A stretch of DNA of 64,000 nt. Source: Mesorhizobium escarrei (GTDB taxonomy: Bacteria > Pseudomonadota > Alphaproteobacteria > Rhizobiales > Rhizobiaceae). Position numbers and translations under genes: made by a program. The stretch spans positions 186,001-250,000 of the forward strand of contig NZ_CAKXZT010000124.1 in NCBI RefSeq assembly GCF_935825525.1. Reading direction: 5' to 3'. Under the pieces are notes generated by a model. That model was not told the DNA's origin. It ran no database searches and was given only the letters and a program-made list of their open reading frames with translations. Position 1 is the first letter of the stretch. Each line of letters starts with the position of its first letter. Of this stretch, positions 1 through 8,699 are shown piece after piece.

Positions 1-503
1 CCCACGAGCGCGAATATGACGGCGAGCCGGCCGTTCTGCTGAGCTGCATCAAGTGCCCGGAGCGCTACTCAATCCCGCAATTGGAGGCATCCATCCACGC
101 GGCTCGATCACGGCCGATCCTGGAGGTCCCGGAGTTCCGGCGTGCCTTGCGGATGGCAGGTGCGCCCGCGCCAGTCAGGTGGCTGCTTATGTGGCTAGGT
201 TTGAACGTCGCCCGGCAAAGGGCAAATTACTTCGGCACCTTCCAACTGTCCGTCTATTCTGGTCTTGGCGCGGAATCACTCAACCCGCTAACACCATTGA
301 CCACGCTTCTAAACTACGGTCCGATCGGCAAAGACGGATCGGTGAATGTCCGCATCCACTACGATCATCGGGTCATGGATGGAGCGAACGTTGCACGAGC
401 ACTGGAGAGATTCGAAAAGATCCTGAACGGCACTGTCGCCAATGAAGTGATGCTGCTCGGTCAAAGTGTTGCCGCTCCTGCAAGACACAGGAACGCGACA
501 TGA
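1..503 (+). CDS. 2-oxoacid dehydrogenase acyltransferase-like protein, 3' end
   Basis: The frame is open from base 3 at the window edge, so the 5' end lies outside. The visible 166 residues resemble the catalytic domain of E2-type (CoA-dependent) acyltransferases. The diagnostic HYDHRVMDG segment near the C-terminus carries the His and Asp-Gly of the family's DHRxxDG active site. The substrate cannot be told from this fragment, and no lipoyl domain is visible because the N-terminus is missing. Its TGA overlaps the ATG of the next gene (ATGA), so the two are probably translationally coupled and may act in one lipid or acyl pathway (inference). Confidence 0.7.
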   Translation, partial: HEREYDGEPAVLLSCIKCPERYSIPQLEASIHAARSRPILEVPEFRRALRMAGAPAPVRWLLMWLGLNVARQRANYFGTFQLSVYSGLGAESLNPLTPLTTLLNYGPIGKDGSVNVRIHYDHRVMDGANVARALERFEKILNGTVANEVMLLGQSVAAPARHRNAT

Positions 504-1390
504 TTTCGCACAGTGAATTGCGGCCAGCCGTCGTGGTGATTGGCGGCTCTGGTGGAATTGGCCGGGCAATTGCGGGCGTCGCTGCACGGGAGCGCGGTGC
601 GGTTGTGCTGGTGGCCCGCTCGCCCGAGGGTTTGGCCGCCGCGGCGTCTGAGGTTCGGGAGGCGGGTGGCGAGGCCTTCACGCTCGAGTTGGATCTCGTG
701 GCAGGCGATGCGCCAACGCGCCTGGAGGGCTTTCTGTCCGCACACGGCCTGGTCTGTGATGTCCTGGTGAACAGCGCCGGCTATGGTTTGCGGGGCGCGG
801 CGACGGCGCTGCCTGTTGACGGTCAACTCGGCATCATCGATCTCAACATACATTCGCTCACAGAATTGACCCTCCATTTTCTGCCGGGAATGGTGGCGCG
901 GCGACGGGGCGGGGTGCTCAATCTCAGTTCCGTGGCCGGGTTCGTTCCCGGACCTTACATGGCTCTGTACTTCGCCAGCAAAGGTTTCGTGCGCTTCTTC
1001 TCACAGGCGCTTCACCAGGAGGTGCGCCGAACCGGTGTGACGGTCACATGCGTGGCGCCAGGCCCGGTGTCGACGGAGTTTCTCGCAAGGTCAGGCGCCA
1101 GTCAGACGGCGCTCTTCAGCTTCTTGCCCAAGGTGGATGCGGAGTATGTGGCCGAACGTGCGTGGCGAGGGTTCAAATCCGGTCGTCGACTCGTCGTGCC
1201 GGGAATCTCGGCCAAGTTGGCGGCCCTTGCGGCGACGCTCCTGCCTTCCGCAGCAATGCTCCCCCTGGTCGGCCGGCTGCAACGCAGCGGCAATGATCAA
1301 TGTCCTTGCGGTTCTGGTATGAAGTTCAAGAAATGCTGCGGTACCCGCCAGATCCAGCTGCGCCGGGGCCCTCGCGGAATTATCCCCTGA
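500..1390 (+). CDS. SDR-family oxidoreductase with C-terminal SEC-C motif
   Basis: A 296-residue short-chain dehydrogenase/reductase. The Rossmann nucleotide loop GGSGGIG is at residues 15-21, the NSAG motif at about 91, the catalytic Ser at about 143, and the YxxxK pair at Tyr157/Lys161. It is therefore a classical NAD(P)H-dependent SDR; the substrate is unknown. After a hydrophobic stretch around residues 232-258 comes CPCGSGxKxKKCC at 268-280. This is a SEC-C zinc-binding motif, known from SecA and various small proteins, and is unusual on an SDR. The ATG overlaps the stop of the upstream acyltransferase fragment by 4 nt, suggesting one operon. Confident on the SDR fold, not on the role of the tail. 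Confidence 0.85.
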   Translation: MISHSELRPAVVVIGGSGGIGRAIAGVAARERGAVVLVARSPEGLAAAASEVREAGGEAFTLELDLVAGDAPTRLEGFLSAHGLVCDVLVNSAGYGLRGAATALPVDGQLGIIDLNIHSLTELTLHFLPGMVARRRGGVLNLSSVAGFVPGPYMALYFASKGFVRFFSQALHQEVRRTGVTVTCVAPGPVSTEFLARSGASQTALFSFLPKVDAEYVAERAWRGFKSGRRLVVPGISAKLAALAATLLPSAAMLPLVGRLQRSGNDQCPCGSGMKFKKCCGTRQIQLRRGPRGIIP

Positions 1391-1649
1391 GCGGACCAGC
1401 ACGCCACCGAAAAACCTCATTGAAGCAAGAGACCGCTCGCCGATGACGGGCGGTTAAGCATGTTTGTGGCATAGAGGAGGCTCCTCCATCTCTGAACAGC
1501 GCTCTGCGGAGTGGTTATTGGAACCGTTGGAGCCGTTTCCAACAAAGCCCTTGAAATGATTGGCGCCGTCGAACTCCGTTAACGCCCCATCAAGGTTAAT
1601 GCATCATCGTGCCTCTCCAGTGGGGTCCGTTGCGTTTCTGGAGAGTTCC

Positions 1650-2834
1650 GTGCATCGACGTGTTTTGAAGCGGCTTGCCGCTTTCGCCGGTGAGAAAAGA
1701 CGTTCGTTTCTGTCTCCTCTGGTCATTGGACTTGGCATCTGGGTCGGCTTTCCCAATGTCATTGCCTACCAGGACATGACGAGCCTGGTTTCCGGTCTCA
1801 AGGCGCCGAACGCCCGCTGGAACGCGTATGTCGAGAAATCCGTCGCCGGCTCGGTCCATGCCGCCGAAATGCCTTTCCTCGATTCCGACACCACCGGCTC
1901 GATCTCGGGTTCTGGCGTCCGCTTGCCCGGCATCGGCGCCGTGTCCTTTCGCGGCAAGGGCAGCGTGGCCAGCACGACGCCCGACGAGGACCGCATCATG
2001 CGCGCCGACAAGAAGGGCCGCATCATCATCGTCTCGCCGGTCGCGCCGCCGAAGAACTTCAATGCCGGCTCGGTGTTTGAGCGCACCTCCTCGCTGATTC
2101 GCCCGAGCATGGACAGCGGGCTGAAAATGGCTTTCGCCAAGCCCGAGATCAAAGGCAAGGAGATCCAGATCGCCGCCGCGTTTCATAGGCGCGTCGACAA
2201 GATGCCGGATCCTGGCGTGCCGGCCATGCTGGCCGCCCTAGTCAACAATGATCGCCCCGACGTCCTGGCGACCGCCTACGCAGCGGCCGCGCCTGACTAT
2301 GCCCAGGCTTCGCCCTTCGAGGCCTTGCTTCAGGACGAGAAGCCGAACGATGGCCGTTTCATTCCGCCGGTGGCCAAGGGCGATCATTCGTGGATGCAAA
2401 CTCCGCTGCCGGCGAGCGTCTTCTCCAAAGCGGAACAGACTTGCCTCGCCAACGGCATCTATTTCGAGGCGCGCGGGGAATCGCTGCGCGGCCAGGCCGC
2501 CGTCGCCCAGGTCATCCTCAATCGCGTTCGCAATCCGGCCTATCCGAACTCGATCTGCGGCGTCGTCTATCAGAATGACAAGTGGTTCAACCGTTGCCAG
2601 TTTTCCTTCGCCTGCGACGGCAGGAAGAAGCGCATCCAGAGTCCCGCCCACTACAAGACCGCGCAGGACATCGCCATGGCGGTCACTGCCGGCAAGATCT
2701 TCATCCCGGAAGTCGGATCGTCGACCCATTATTACGCCAACTACGTCAACCCCGGTTGGGCGCGGACGATGAAAAAAATGACCAGGATCGGCCTGCACAT
2801 CTTCTATCGCACCTATGGCGGCGGCTGGAGCTGA
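1650..2834 (+). CDS. Cell wall hydrolase, SleB family (Hydrolase_2)
   Basis: The C-terminal ~135 residues match the SleB/Hydrolase_2 fold: the segment beginning CLANGIYFEARGES, then VAQVILNRV and NxxWFNRCQFSF, with several Cys. SleB-type enzymes are peptidoglycan lytic hydrolases. A single hydrophobic segment near the N-terminus (LSPLVIGLGIWVGFPNVIA) suggests a signal anchor placing the catalytic domain in the periplasm. The linker of about 200 residues is low in recognisable domains. I chose GTG 1650 because GGAGAG lies 4 nt upstream; ATG 1599 and TTG 1560 are in-frame alternatives. In non-sporulating rhizobia the role is probably wall remodelling rather than spore germination. Confidence 0.85.
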   Translation: MHRRVLKRLAAFAGEKRRSFLSPLVIGLGIWVGFPNVIAYQDMTSLVSGLKAPNARWNAYVEKSVAGSVHAAEMPFLDSDTTGSISGSGVRLPGIGAVSFRGKGSVASTTPDEDRIMRADKKGRIIIVSPVAPPKNFNAGSVFERTSSLIRPSMDSGLKMAFAKPEIKGKEIQIAAAFHRRVDKMPDPGVPAMLAALVNNDRPDVLATAYAAAAPDYAQASPFEALLQDEKPNDGRFIPPVAKGDHSWMQTPLPASVFSKAEQTCLANGIYFEARGESLRGQAAVAQVILNRVRNPAYPNSICGVVYQNDKWFNRCQFSFACDGRKKRIQSPAHYKTAQDIAMAVTAGKIFIPEVGSSTHYYANYVNPGWARTMKKMTRIGLHIFYRTYGGGWS

Positions 2835-2991
2835 GCGCTCCGGCAAGGCCCCGGCCGCGGCCGATCGAAGACCCGTCGCCGGAGGGATTCGGTCGCGGCA
2901 CGCCAGCGGCGGTAGCGGGCACGATGTCGCACCCTGGCAAGCTATTGATTTTCATAGAAAAAATACTTAAGGCTGAAGTCCCGCCCGTGGC

Positions 2992-3020
2992 TTGACGGGC
3001 GCGGACCCTCTAACTATGTT
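2992..3020 (+). promoter_or_regulatory. Predicted sigma-70 promoter of the F0 ATP synthase operon
   Basis: TTGACG (preceded by C, giving CTTGAC) at 2992-2997 is separated by exactly 17 bases from TATGTT (preceded by C) at 3015-3020. This closely fits the CTTGAC-N17-CTATAT housekeeping consensus described for rhizobia. It lies about 56 bases upstream of the atpI start, and no other gene lies between. The TTGACG also forms the right arm of a small GC hairpin (CGCCCGT/ACGGGCG), which might be the terminator stem of the upstream hydrolase gene. Confidence 0.6.
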
Positions 3021-3076
3021 GCCGGCGACTTAAGAGCGGACGGACGGTGACGATCTGACCGGGCAAGGGGGTTGCG

Positions 3077-3475
3077 ATGGCCGACAAGAATGGGCCAGAC
3101 GGAACCGGAGAAACCGGCCGCGGCAAACAGCGTCAAGCCGATATCCGCGACGACGATCTTGAGCGCCGCCGGCGCGACCTTGAAGCATCGCTTGCGACAA
3201 GGCGGCCGGACCGGCTCGAGGGGAAAGACGACGCGAAAGCGGGCAGTGCGGCCGGATATGGCCAGGCGCTCAAGCTATCCAGCGAGTTCATCGCCGGGAT
3301 AGTGGTTGGTGCTGGTCTTGGCTGGATCATCGACCGTGTGGCGGGGACATCGCCATGGGGTCTGATCGTTTTTTTGCTGCTCGGTTTCGGCGCCGGCGTG
3401 CTCAATGTCCTGCGCTCCGCGGGACTTATGGCGGAATTCGGACAGGGCGACAAAGCCCGCGATCCGAAAGAATGA
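3077..3475 (+). CDS. atpI: ATP synthase protein I
   Basis: A 132-residue protein with a long charged N-terminus (rich in Arg, Asp and Lys to about residue 70) followed by two membrane helices (SSEFIAGIVVGAGLGWIID and WGLIVFLLLGFGAGVLNVL). This is the AtpI/AtpZ arrangement. AtpI is thought to assist assembly of the c-ring and possibly Mg2+ handling; it is not a structural subunit. It is the first gene of the F0 operon, about 70 nt ahead of atpB. ATG 3077 follows a GGGG-rich Shine-Dalgarno stretch. Confidence 0.92.
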   Translation: MADKNGPDGTGETGRGKQRQADIRDDDLERRRRDLEASLATRRPDRLEGKDDAKAGSAAGYGQALKLSSEFIAGIVVGAGLGWIIDRVAGTSPWGLIVFLLLGFGAGVLNVLRSAGLMAEFGQGDKARDPKE

Positions 3476-3545
3476 CTTGAGGCGCCGCTTGCCGGCGCAG
3501 TGAACAGGACACTAAAGCCGCGTGCGGCTTTGATGGGGAGTTAAA

Positions 3546-4304
3546 GTGGCTGCTGACAAGGTCGATCCGATCCACCAGTTCCATATCAACAAGCTGATTC
3601 CGATCGAGATCGGCGGCTACGACCTGTCGTTCACCAATTCGGCGCTGTTCATGGTCGCGACCGTCGCCGTTGCGTCGGCGTTTCTCTATCTCAGCACCTC
3701 GAGCCGCAGCCTTGTTCCCAGCCGTCTTCAGTCGGTCTCGGAAATGGCCTACGAATTCGTCGGCAACATGCTGAGGGACGCAGCCGGAACCCAAGGCATG
3801 AAGTTCTTCCCCTTGGTATTTTCGCTGTTCATGTTCGTGCTCGTTGCCAATCTGCTCGGTCTTTTTCCATATTTCTTCACCGTCACAAGCCATATCATCG
3901 TCACCTTCGGCCTTGCCGCGCTGGTGATCGGAACCGTCGTCGTCTACGGCTTCATGAAGCATGGCCTTGGTTTCCTGAAACTGTTCGTGCCGCATGGCGT
4001 GCCGGTTTACCTGCTGCCGCTGGTGGTGCTGATCGAGGTGATTTCCTTCGTTTCGCGCCCGGTCAGCCTCTCGGTTCGCCTGTTCGCCAACATGCTGGCC
4101 GGCCACATCACGCTGAAGGTGTTCTCGGGCTTCGTGGTGAGCTTGAGCGCGCTTGGCACGCTCGGCATTGCCGGATCGGTCCTGCCGCTGGCGATGGCCG
4201 TGGCACTGACGGCGCTGGAACTGCTGGTCGCCTTCCTGCAGGCCTACGTCTTTGCCGTGCTGACCTGCATGTATCTGAACGACGCCCTGCATCCCGGGCA
4301 CTGA
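3546..4304 (+). CDS. atpB: F0F1 ATP synthase subunit a
   Basis: A 252-residue membrane protein with five to six hydrophobic helices. It forms the proton half-channels next to the c-ring. The essential stator Arg is visible in [14 protein letters not shown] at about residues 178-191, and the C-terminal helix [19 protein letters not shown] is typical. Start is GTG 3546 with GGGGAG 5 nt upstream. It sits between atpI and atpE as in other alphaproteobacterial F0 operons, where F1 is encoded elsewhere. Confidence 0.97.
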   Translation: MAADKVDPIHQFHINKLIPIEIGGYDLSFTNSALFMVATVAVASAFLYLSTSSRSLVPSRLQSVSEMAYEFVGNMLRDAAGTQGMKFFPLVFSLFMFVLVANLLGLFPYFFTVTSHIIVTFGLAALVIGTVVVYGFMKHGLGFLKLFVPHGVPVYLLPLVVLIEVISFVSRPVSLSVRLFANMLAGHITLKVFSGFVVSLSALGTLGIAGSVLPLAMAVALTALELLVAFLQAYVFAVLTCMYLNDALHPGH

Positions 4305-4387
4305 CCCAGTTGACCCAAGAGTTTTCCGGCCCTGCTGCCGGGATAGAAATCGCAACGGAATTTTTTAGATCCAAAGGAGTTGAACAC

Positions 4388-4612
4388 ATGGAAGCAGAAG
4401 CAGCAAAGTTCATCGGCGCCGGCATCGCATGCCTCGGCATGGGTGGCGCCGGTATTGGCCTTGGCAACATCTTCGGCAGCTATCTGGCGGGCGCATTGCG
4501 TAATCCGTCGGCCGCGGATGGCCAGTTCGGCCGCCTGATCTTCGGCTTCGCCGTGACTGAAGCGCTGGGCATCTTCTCCCTGCTCATCGCGCTTTTGGCC
4601 CTGTTCGGCTGA
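4388..4612 (+). CDS. atpE: F0F1 ATP synthase subunit c
   Basis: A 74-residue, two-helix hairpin proteolipid that forms the rotor ring. The Gly-rich first helix ([14 protein letters not shown]), the polar loop RNPSA and the second helix with the proton-binding carboxylate Glu58 (in [10 protein letters not shown]) are all present. The start is ATG 4388, preceded by a strong AAAGGAG; an upstream in-frame ATG at 4310 would add 26 non-homologous residues. Third gene of the F0 operon. Confidence 0.97.
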   Translation: MEAEAAKFIGAGIACLGMGGAGIGLGNIFGSYLAGALRNPSAADGQFGRLIFGFAVTEALGIFSLLIALLALFG

Positions 4613-4689
4613 GCCCCTGTTCGGCTAACATTGGGAATTGGAAGGGCCGGCCACAAATCGGCGGCAGGCCTGACATCAGGGGATAGTCC

Positions 4690-5289
4690 ATGTTCGTGAC
4701 ATCTGCCTTTGCGCAAGAGTCCGCGCCCGCTGTCGAAGGCGGCCATACCGGCACGGAAGGCGATACGCATTCCGGCACCGGTGTGCCTGCCGAGGCGCAC
4801 GGCGTGTTCCCGCCATTCGATCCGGCGACATTCCCGTCGCAGCTTCTGTGGCTGGCGATCACCTTCGGGCTGTTCTACCTGTTCCTGAAGAAGGTGGTGA
4901 TGCCGCGTGTTGGCGGCATCATCGATGTCCGCAACGATCGCATCACCCAGGATCTTGACCACGCCGCCAGGCTGAAGGGCGAGGCCGATGCCGCCGTTGC
5001 CGCCTATGAGCAGGAACTGGCGGAGGCCAAGACCAAAGCCAATGCGATCGGCCAGCAGGCCAACGATGCCGCCAAGGCGGAAGCCGAAGCCGCCCGCAAG
5101 AAGGTCGAGGCAGCGCTTGACCAGAAGCTTGGCGAAGCCGAGGCTCGCATTTCGGCCATCAAGGCCAATGCCATGAAGGAAGTCGGCACGATCGCCGAGG
5201 ACACGGCTTCGGCAATCGTCGAGGCGCTTGTCGGCGGCAAGGCCAGCAAGGCCGAGATCGCGGCAGCCGTCAAATCCGTGGCCCGGTGA
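4690..5289 (+). CDS. atpG: F0F1 ATP synthase subunit b'
   Basis: A 199-residue peripheral-stalk subunit. It has a variable Gly/His-rich N-terminus, one membrane helix (LLWLAITFGLFYLFLKKVVMP, about residues 55-75) and then a long charged, Ala-rich coiled coil to the C-terminus. Alphaproteobacteria encode two diverged b-type subunits; this longer first one with an N-terminal extension is b'. It ends 10 nt before atpF, so the pair is probably co-translated and forms the b/b' heterodimer of the stator. The symbol atpG for b' follows some rhizobial annotations; others use atpF2 or atpX. Confidence 0.92.
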   Translation: MFVTSAFAQESAPAVEGGHTGTEGDTHSGTGVPAEAHGVFPPFDPATFPSQLLWLAITFGLFYLFLKKVVMPRVGGIIDVRNDRITQDLDHAARLKGEADAAVAAYEQELAEAKTKANAIGQQANDAAKAEAEAARKKVEAALDQKLGEAEARISAIKANAMKEVGTIAEDTASAIVEALVGGKASKAEIAAAVKSVAR

Positions 5290-5299
5290 GGAGCGCATC

Positions 5300-5791
5300 A
5301 TGGACGCCACATCACTCGCGACGCTTTGGGCTACCGTTGCCCTCGTCATTTTTCTGGCCATTGCCGTCTACGTCAAGGTGCCTAAGCTGATCGCCAAGGC
5401 GCTCGACGCCCGCGCCGACAAGATCAGCAACGAGCTTGAAGAAGCGCGCCGGCTGCGCGAGGAGGCCCAGCAACTGCTCGGTCAATACCAGCGCAAGCGC
5501 AAGGAAGCCGAGCAGGAGGCCGCCGACATCATCGCCGCCGCCAAGCGCGAGGCCGACATGCTGGCTGCCGAGGCACACAAGAAGACCGAGGACTATGTCG
5601 CCCGGCGCACCGCGCTTGCCGAACAGAAGATCGGTCAGGCAGAGCGCGAGGCAATCGGCGAAGTGCGCGCCAGTGCCGTCGATATCGCCGTCGAAGCCGC
5701 CCGCACGCTGCTCGCCGCCAAGATTGACGCCAAGGCGGGCGCCGACCTGTTCCAGGCCTCGCTTCAGGACGTCAAGTCCAGGCTGAATTAA
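5300..5791 (+). CDS. atpF: F0F1 ATP synthase subunit b
   Basis: A 163-residue peripheral-stalk subunit. It has one N-terminal membrane helix (LWATVALVIFLAIAVYV) followed by a basic/acidic coiled coil (EEARRLREEAQQLL and onwards). Length matches the shorter alphaproteobacterial b subunit. I chose ATG 5300 with GAGGAG just upstream (overlapping the atpG stop region) over an earlier in-frame ATG at 5228, which would overlap atpG by 62 nt. Last gene of the F0 operon, followed within 9 bases by a palindromic repeat element. Confidence 0.95.
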   Translation: MDATSLATLWATVALVIFLAIAVYVKVPKLIAKALDARADKISNELEEARRLREEAQQLLGQYQRKRKEAEQEAADIIAAAKREADMLAAEAHKKTEDYVARRTALAEQKIGQAEREAIGEVRASAVDIAVEAARTLLAAKIDAKAGADLFQASLQDVKSRLN

Positions 5792-5799
5792 GCGGAGAG

Positions 5800-5964
5800 A
5801 ATCTCCCCCCTTGAGGGGGAGATGTCGCCGAAGGCGACAGAGGAGGTCGCCTCGGCGTCGCGACCCCTTATCGGACAATACGTCGAATGAAAGAGGAGGT
5901 TGGCGCTTCACGCGCGGCAACACCCTCTGGCCTGCCGGCCATCTCCCCCTCAAGGGGGGAGATT
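5800..5964. repeat. Palindromic repeat element, intergenic copy (atpF-rnhB)
   Basis: About 165 bp bounded by near-perfect inverted ends: AATCTCCCCCCTTGAGG at the left and its complement at the right, ending GGGGGGAGATT. Each end is itself a small palindrome (CTCCCCC-TTGA-GGGGGAG). Just inside the left end is the conserved block TCGCCGAAGGCGACAGAGG. The same element recurs at 26406 and 27234 inside glyS, and as a diverged type in glyQ. Here it separates the convergent atpF and rnhB genes, where the terminal hairpins could also stop transcription (inference). No transposase is associated. Confidence 0.85.
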
Positions 5965-6023
5965 AGCTCATCGCCGCTTTCGCCAATCTCCACCACCCGG
6001 CACGAGGATCGACGGCGCTCGCC

Positions 6024-6719
6024 TCAATCCAGACCGGAAAAACACTCTTCGTCCGGCACCTCGGTGCCGCCGAGCCGGAACGGTGCGAAGGACGCGCGGT
6101 GCAGCCGCGCCACCGGTCCATGCACCTCGATCGCCGTGCGGTGGCGGACCGTGGCGTAGCCCATATGGAGCTCGAAACCGTAATGCGAGTGATGGTTGCC
6201 GCAGCCGCACATCATCCGGTCGCGCATCACCTTGGCGACGATCGAGGCGGCGGCGATCGACTGCGAGCGCTGGTCGCCCTTGATCAGCGCTCTGCCTTCG
6301 CATGGCAGTCCGGGCGGCACGTCGCGGCCGTCGGCCAGGGCCAGCTTTGGCTGCACCGAGAGCCCGACCAAAGCGCGGCGCATCGCCTCGAGGCTGGCCT
6401 TGAGAATATTGCTGCCATCGATGCCTTCCGCGCTGACCGAGGCCATCGACACGGCAAGAGCGGAGCCTAGGATTTTCAGGAACAGCGCCTCGCGCTGCAG
6501 GTGGCTGAGGCGCTTGGAATCGTCCAGGCCGTCTGGAATGTTGGCGGGATCGAGCACTACCGCTGCCGCGACGACCGGCCCGGCGAGCGGCCCGCGCCCG
6601 GCCTCGTCCATTCCCGCCACTGGCCACAGGCCTTCGGCCATCGCCTTCGTCTCGAAGGAGAAATCGGGTCTCTCGACGATTTCGAAGAGAAGCGGAGAAT
6701 CAGAACGCGCGCGAGCCAT
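6024..6719 (-). CDS. rnhB: Ribonuclease HII
   Basis: A 231-residue RNase HII, which cleaves the RNA strand of RNA-DNA hybrids and single misincorporated ribonucleotides. Near residues 37-45 lies [13 protein letters not shown], with the family's catalytic Asp-Glu pair. Later acidic residues appear in LADGRDVP and [10 protein letters not shown], and the motif [12 protein letters not shown] is typical. The start is ATG 6719 (MARARSD); an upstream in-frame extension to 6806 lacks homology. Convergent with the ATP synthase operon and downstream of the radical SAM gene on the same strand. Confidence 0.95.
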   Translation of the reverse strand: MARARSDSPLLFEIVERPDFSFETKAMAEGLWPVAGMDEAGRGPLAGPVVAAAVVLDPANIPDGLDDSKRLSHLQREALFLKILGSALAVSMASVSAEGIDGSNILKASLEAMRRALVGLSVQPKLALADGRDVPPGLPCEGRALIKGDQRSQSIAAASIVAKVMRDRMMCGCGNHHSHYGFELHMGYATVRHRTAIEVHGPVARLHRASFAPFRLGGTEVPDEECFSGLD

Positions 6720-6875
6720 GTTGCGGCGAGGTTCGCATCGGCTCCGATTCTCCGCAAGCCCCTCCGGGTCGAGTGAGGCACCGGACCCGGAGGGCACCGT
6801 CTGCAAGCCAGGGGACAGGACAGGCTGGACGGGATTTTTTTCGCCTGCCGCCGGCAGCGGCGGCAGACGATATCT

Positions 6876-8081
6876 TCAAAGCAGCATAAGTTGCTCGGTT
6901 GCCTTGGCCGCGGCGACGAACTGGTCGGTCCTGAGCGACCGCCGCTCGGCGTTAAGGCCAAGCCGTTTGGCGGCGATCTCGAAGCGCCGGCCGATCTGCC
7001 AGGCATAAGGGCCGGAGCCTTTCATGCGCTTGCCCCATTCCGAATCGTAATCCTTGCCGTCGCGCATCGAGCGGATCAGCGACATGACGTGGCGGTAGCG
7101 GTCCGGATAATGGCGCAGCAGCCAATCCTTGAAGATCGGCGCGACCTCCAGCGGCAGGCGCAGCAGGACGTAGCCGGCCTCGCGCGCTCCTGCCGCACGT
7201 GCCGAATCGAGGATGCGTTCCATCTCCTGATCGGTCAGCCCGGGGATGATAGGAGCGACCATCACCGAAGCCGGAATGCCGGCATCCGAAAGCTGCCTGA
7301 TCGCCTCCAGCCGCTTGGTCGGCGTCGACGCGCGCGGCTCCATCGTTCTGGCCAGCATACGGTCGAGCGTCGTCACCGACAGCGCTACCTTGGCCAGCCC
7401 GCGTTCGGCCATGCGCGACAGAATGTCGATGTCGCGCGTCACCAGCGCGGATTTGGTGACGATGCCGACCGGGTGGCCGCGCGCCTCCAGAACTTCGAGG
7501 ATCTCGCGCATGATCCGGTACTGCTTCTCGATCGGCTGATAGGGATCGGTGTTGGTGCCGATGGCGATGGTGCGTGGCTGGTAGCCGTCCTTCGACAGTT
7601 CCTTGTCGAGCAGCCGCGCCGCATCCGGCTTGGCGAACAGCTTCGATTCGAAATCCAGTCCCGGCGAAAGACCCATGAAGCTGTGCGTTGGCCGCGCGAA
7701 GCAATAGACGCAGCCATGTTCGCAGCCGCGATACGGGTTAATCGAACGGTCGAAGGAAATGTCGGGCGATTCGTTGCGGGTGACGATGGTGCGCGGCTTC
7801 TCGACCTGCACCTCGGTCTTGAACGGCGGCAGCTCCTCAAGCGAATTCCACCCATCGTCGAACACATGCCGGCTGACCGGTTCGAACCGGCCGGATGGGT
7901 TGATGCCGGCGGACCGGCCGCGATTGCGCTCCGGACGGATACGGACGCCGCTCTGCTCGATCATGGCATTGGCCATCTCGGCTCTTCCAGCCCCGAAGGC
8001 AGCAATGTCGGCACGTACGATCTGTTCCATTTTCGCCCTCTCCCAGGGACTGTCGGCTGGCTGTCGAATCGCTCTGTTCAT
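6876..8081 (-). CDS. PA0069/Rv2578c-type radical SAM protein
   Basis: A 401-residue radical SAM enzyme. The cluster-binding triad is in YRGCEHGCVYCFA (CxxxCxxC), within a TIM-barrel-like domain. The flanking sequences (PDISFDRSINPYRGCEHGC, IGTNTDPYQPIEK, VAPIIPGLTD) match the spore-photoproduct-lyase-like PA0069/Rv2578c group, whose reaction is not established. Two starts have good ribosome sites: ATG 8081 (AGGA 7 nt upstream) and ATG 8030 (GAGGG about 5 nt upstream). I give the longer. Divergent from the small glycosyltransferase at 8182. Confidence 0.9.
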   Translation of the reverse strand: MNRAIRQPADSPWERAKMEQIVRADIAAFGAGRAEMANAMIEQSGVRIRPERNRGRSAGINPSGRFEPVSRHVFDDGWNSLEELPPFKTEVQVEKPRTIVTRNESPDISFDRSINPYRGCEHGCVYCFARPTHSFMGLSPGLDFESKLFAKPDAARLLDKELSKDGYQPRTIAIGTNTDPYQPIEKQYRIMREILEVLEARGHPVGIVTKSALVTRDIDILSRMAERGLAKVALSVTTLDRMLARTMEPRASTPTKRLEAIRQLSDAGIPASVMVAPIIPGLTDQEMERILDSARAAGAREAGYVLLRLPLEVAPIFKDWLLRHYPDRYRHVMSLIRSMRDGKDYDSEWGKRMKGSGPYAWQIGRRFEIAAKRLGLNAERRSLRTDQFVAAAKATEQLMLL

Positions 8082-8181
8082 GAAATTATTCCTATTTCGT
8101 TTAGTAGAACAAATCAAGAACATTTTTATAAGGTGATGCAAAAACTGGCGCTGCGCCCGGCTTTCCGCTATTCGGCTAACG

Positions 8182-8688
8182 ATGCTCAGCGTTCTCATCC
8201 AGACCCTGAATGACGAGGAAAGACTTGCCCGCACGCTCGCCTCGCTGATCGGCGGCGCGGTCGAGGGCGTGGTGCGCGATGTCATCGTCTGCGACACCGG
8301 CTCGACCGACCAGACGCACCGCGTTGCCGAACATGCCGGCTGCCTTTATGTGGCGAGCGGCGGCATTGCTGCCGGCATCCGGCAGGCCAAGGGCGACTGG
8401 CTGCTGCTGCTGGAGCCGGGCGCGCGGCTGGCGGAGGGCTGGATCGACGAGGTCGCCGCTCATACGGCCAGGCAAACCATGCCGGCGCGATTCTCGCGGG
8501 CGCGCGGTAGCCGCGTGCCGTTCCTGTCGCGGGTGTTTTCGGGAAACCGGGCACTGGCCGAAGGGCTGGTGATCAGCAAGCGTCAGGCCGCGGCCTTGTC
8601 GAAAAGCGCCCGCAGCGCCGAGGCCATCGCCCGCGGCCTTGCGGCCAAGAGGCTCGACGCCGAGATCTGGGTCGCGCCGGCGAAGTGA
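8182..8688 (+). CDS. Small family 2-like glycosyltransferase
   Basis: A 168-residue protein that opens like a GT-A (family 2) glycosyltransferase: SVLIQTLNDEERLARTLASL, then DVIVCDTGSTDQT with the nucleotide-sugar-binding Asp, then GDWLLLLEPGARL in place of the usual DxD region. It is much shorter than typical GT2 enzymes (about 250-300 residues) and has no membrane helix. The donor and acceptor are unknown, and the weak DxD leaves catalytic activity uncertain. Confidence 0.75.
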   Translation: MLSVLIQTLNDEERLARTLASLIGGAVEGVVRDVIVCDTGSTDQTHRVAEHAGCLYVASGGIAAGIRQAKGDWLLLLEPGARLAEGWIDEVAAHTARQTMPARFSRARGSRVPFLSRVFSGNRALAEGLVISKRQAAALSKSARSAEAIARGLAAKRLDAEIWVAPAK

Positions 8689-8699
8689 GGGTCGTCTCT

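Noticed and set aside
1165..1195. tRNA T-loop-like GGTTCAAATCC
   Set aside because: It lies in the coding frame of the SDR gene, and no acceptor stem or anticodon arm fits around it.
6805..6875. Hairpin CTGCCGCC...GGCGGCAG with a nearby T run as a terminator
   Set aside because: The T run precedes the stem on the plus strand and is an A run after it on the minus strand, so it is on the wrong side for intrinsic termination in either direction.
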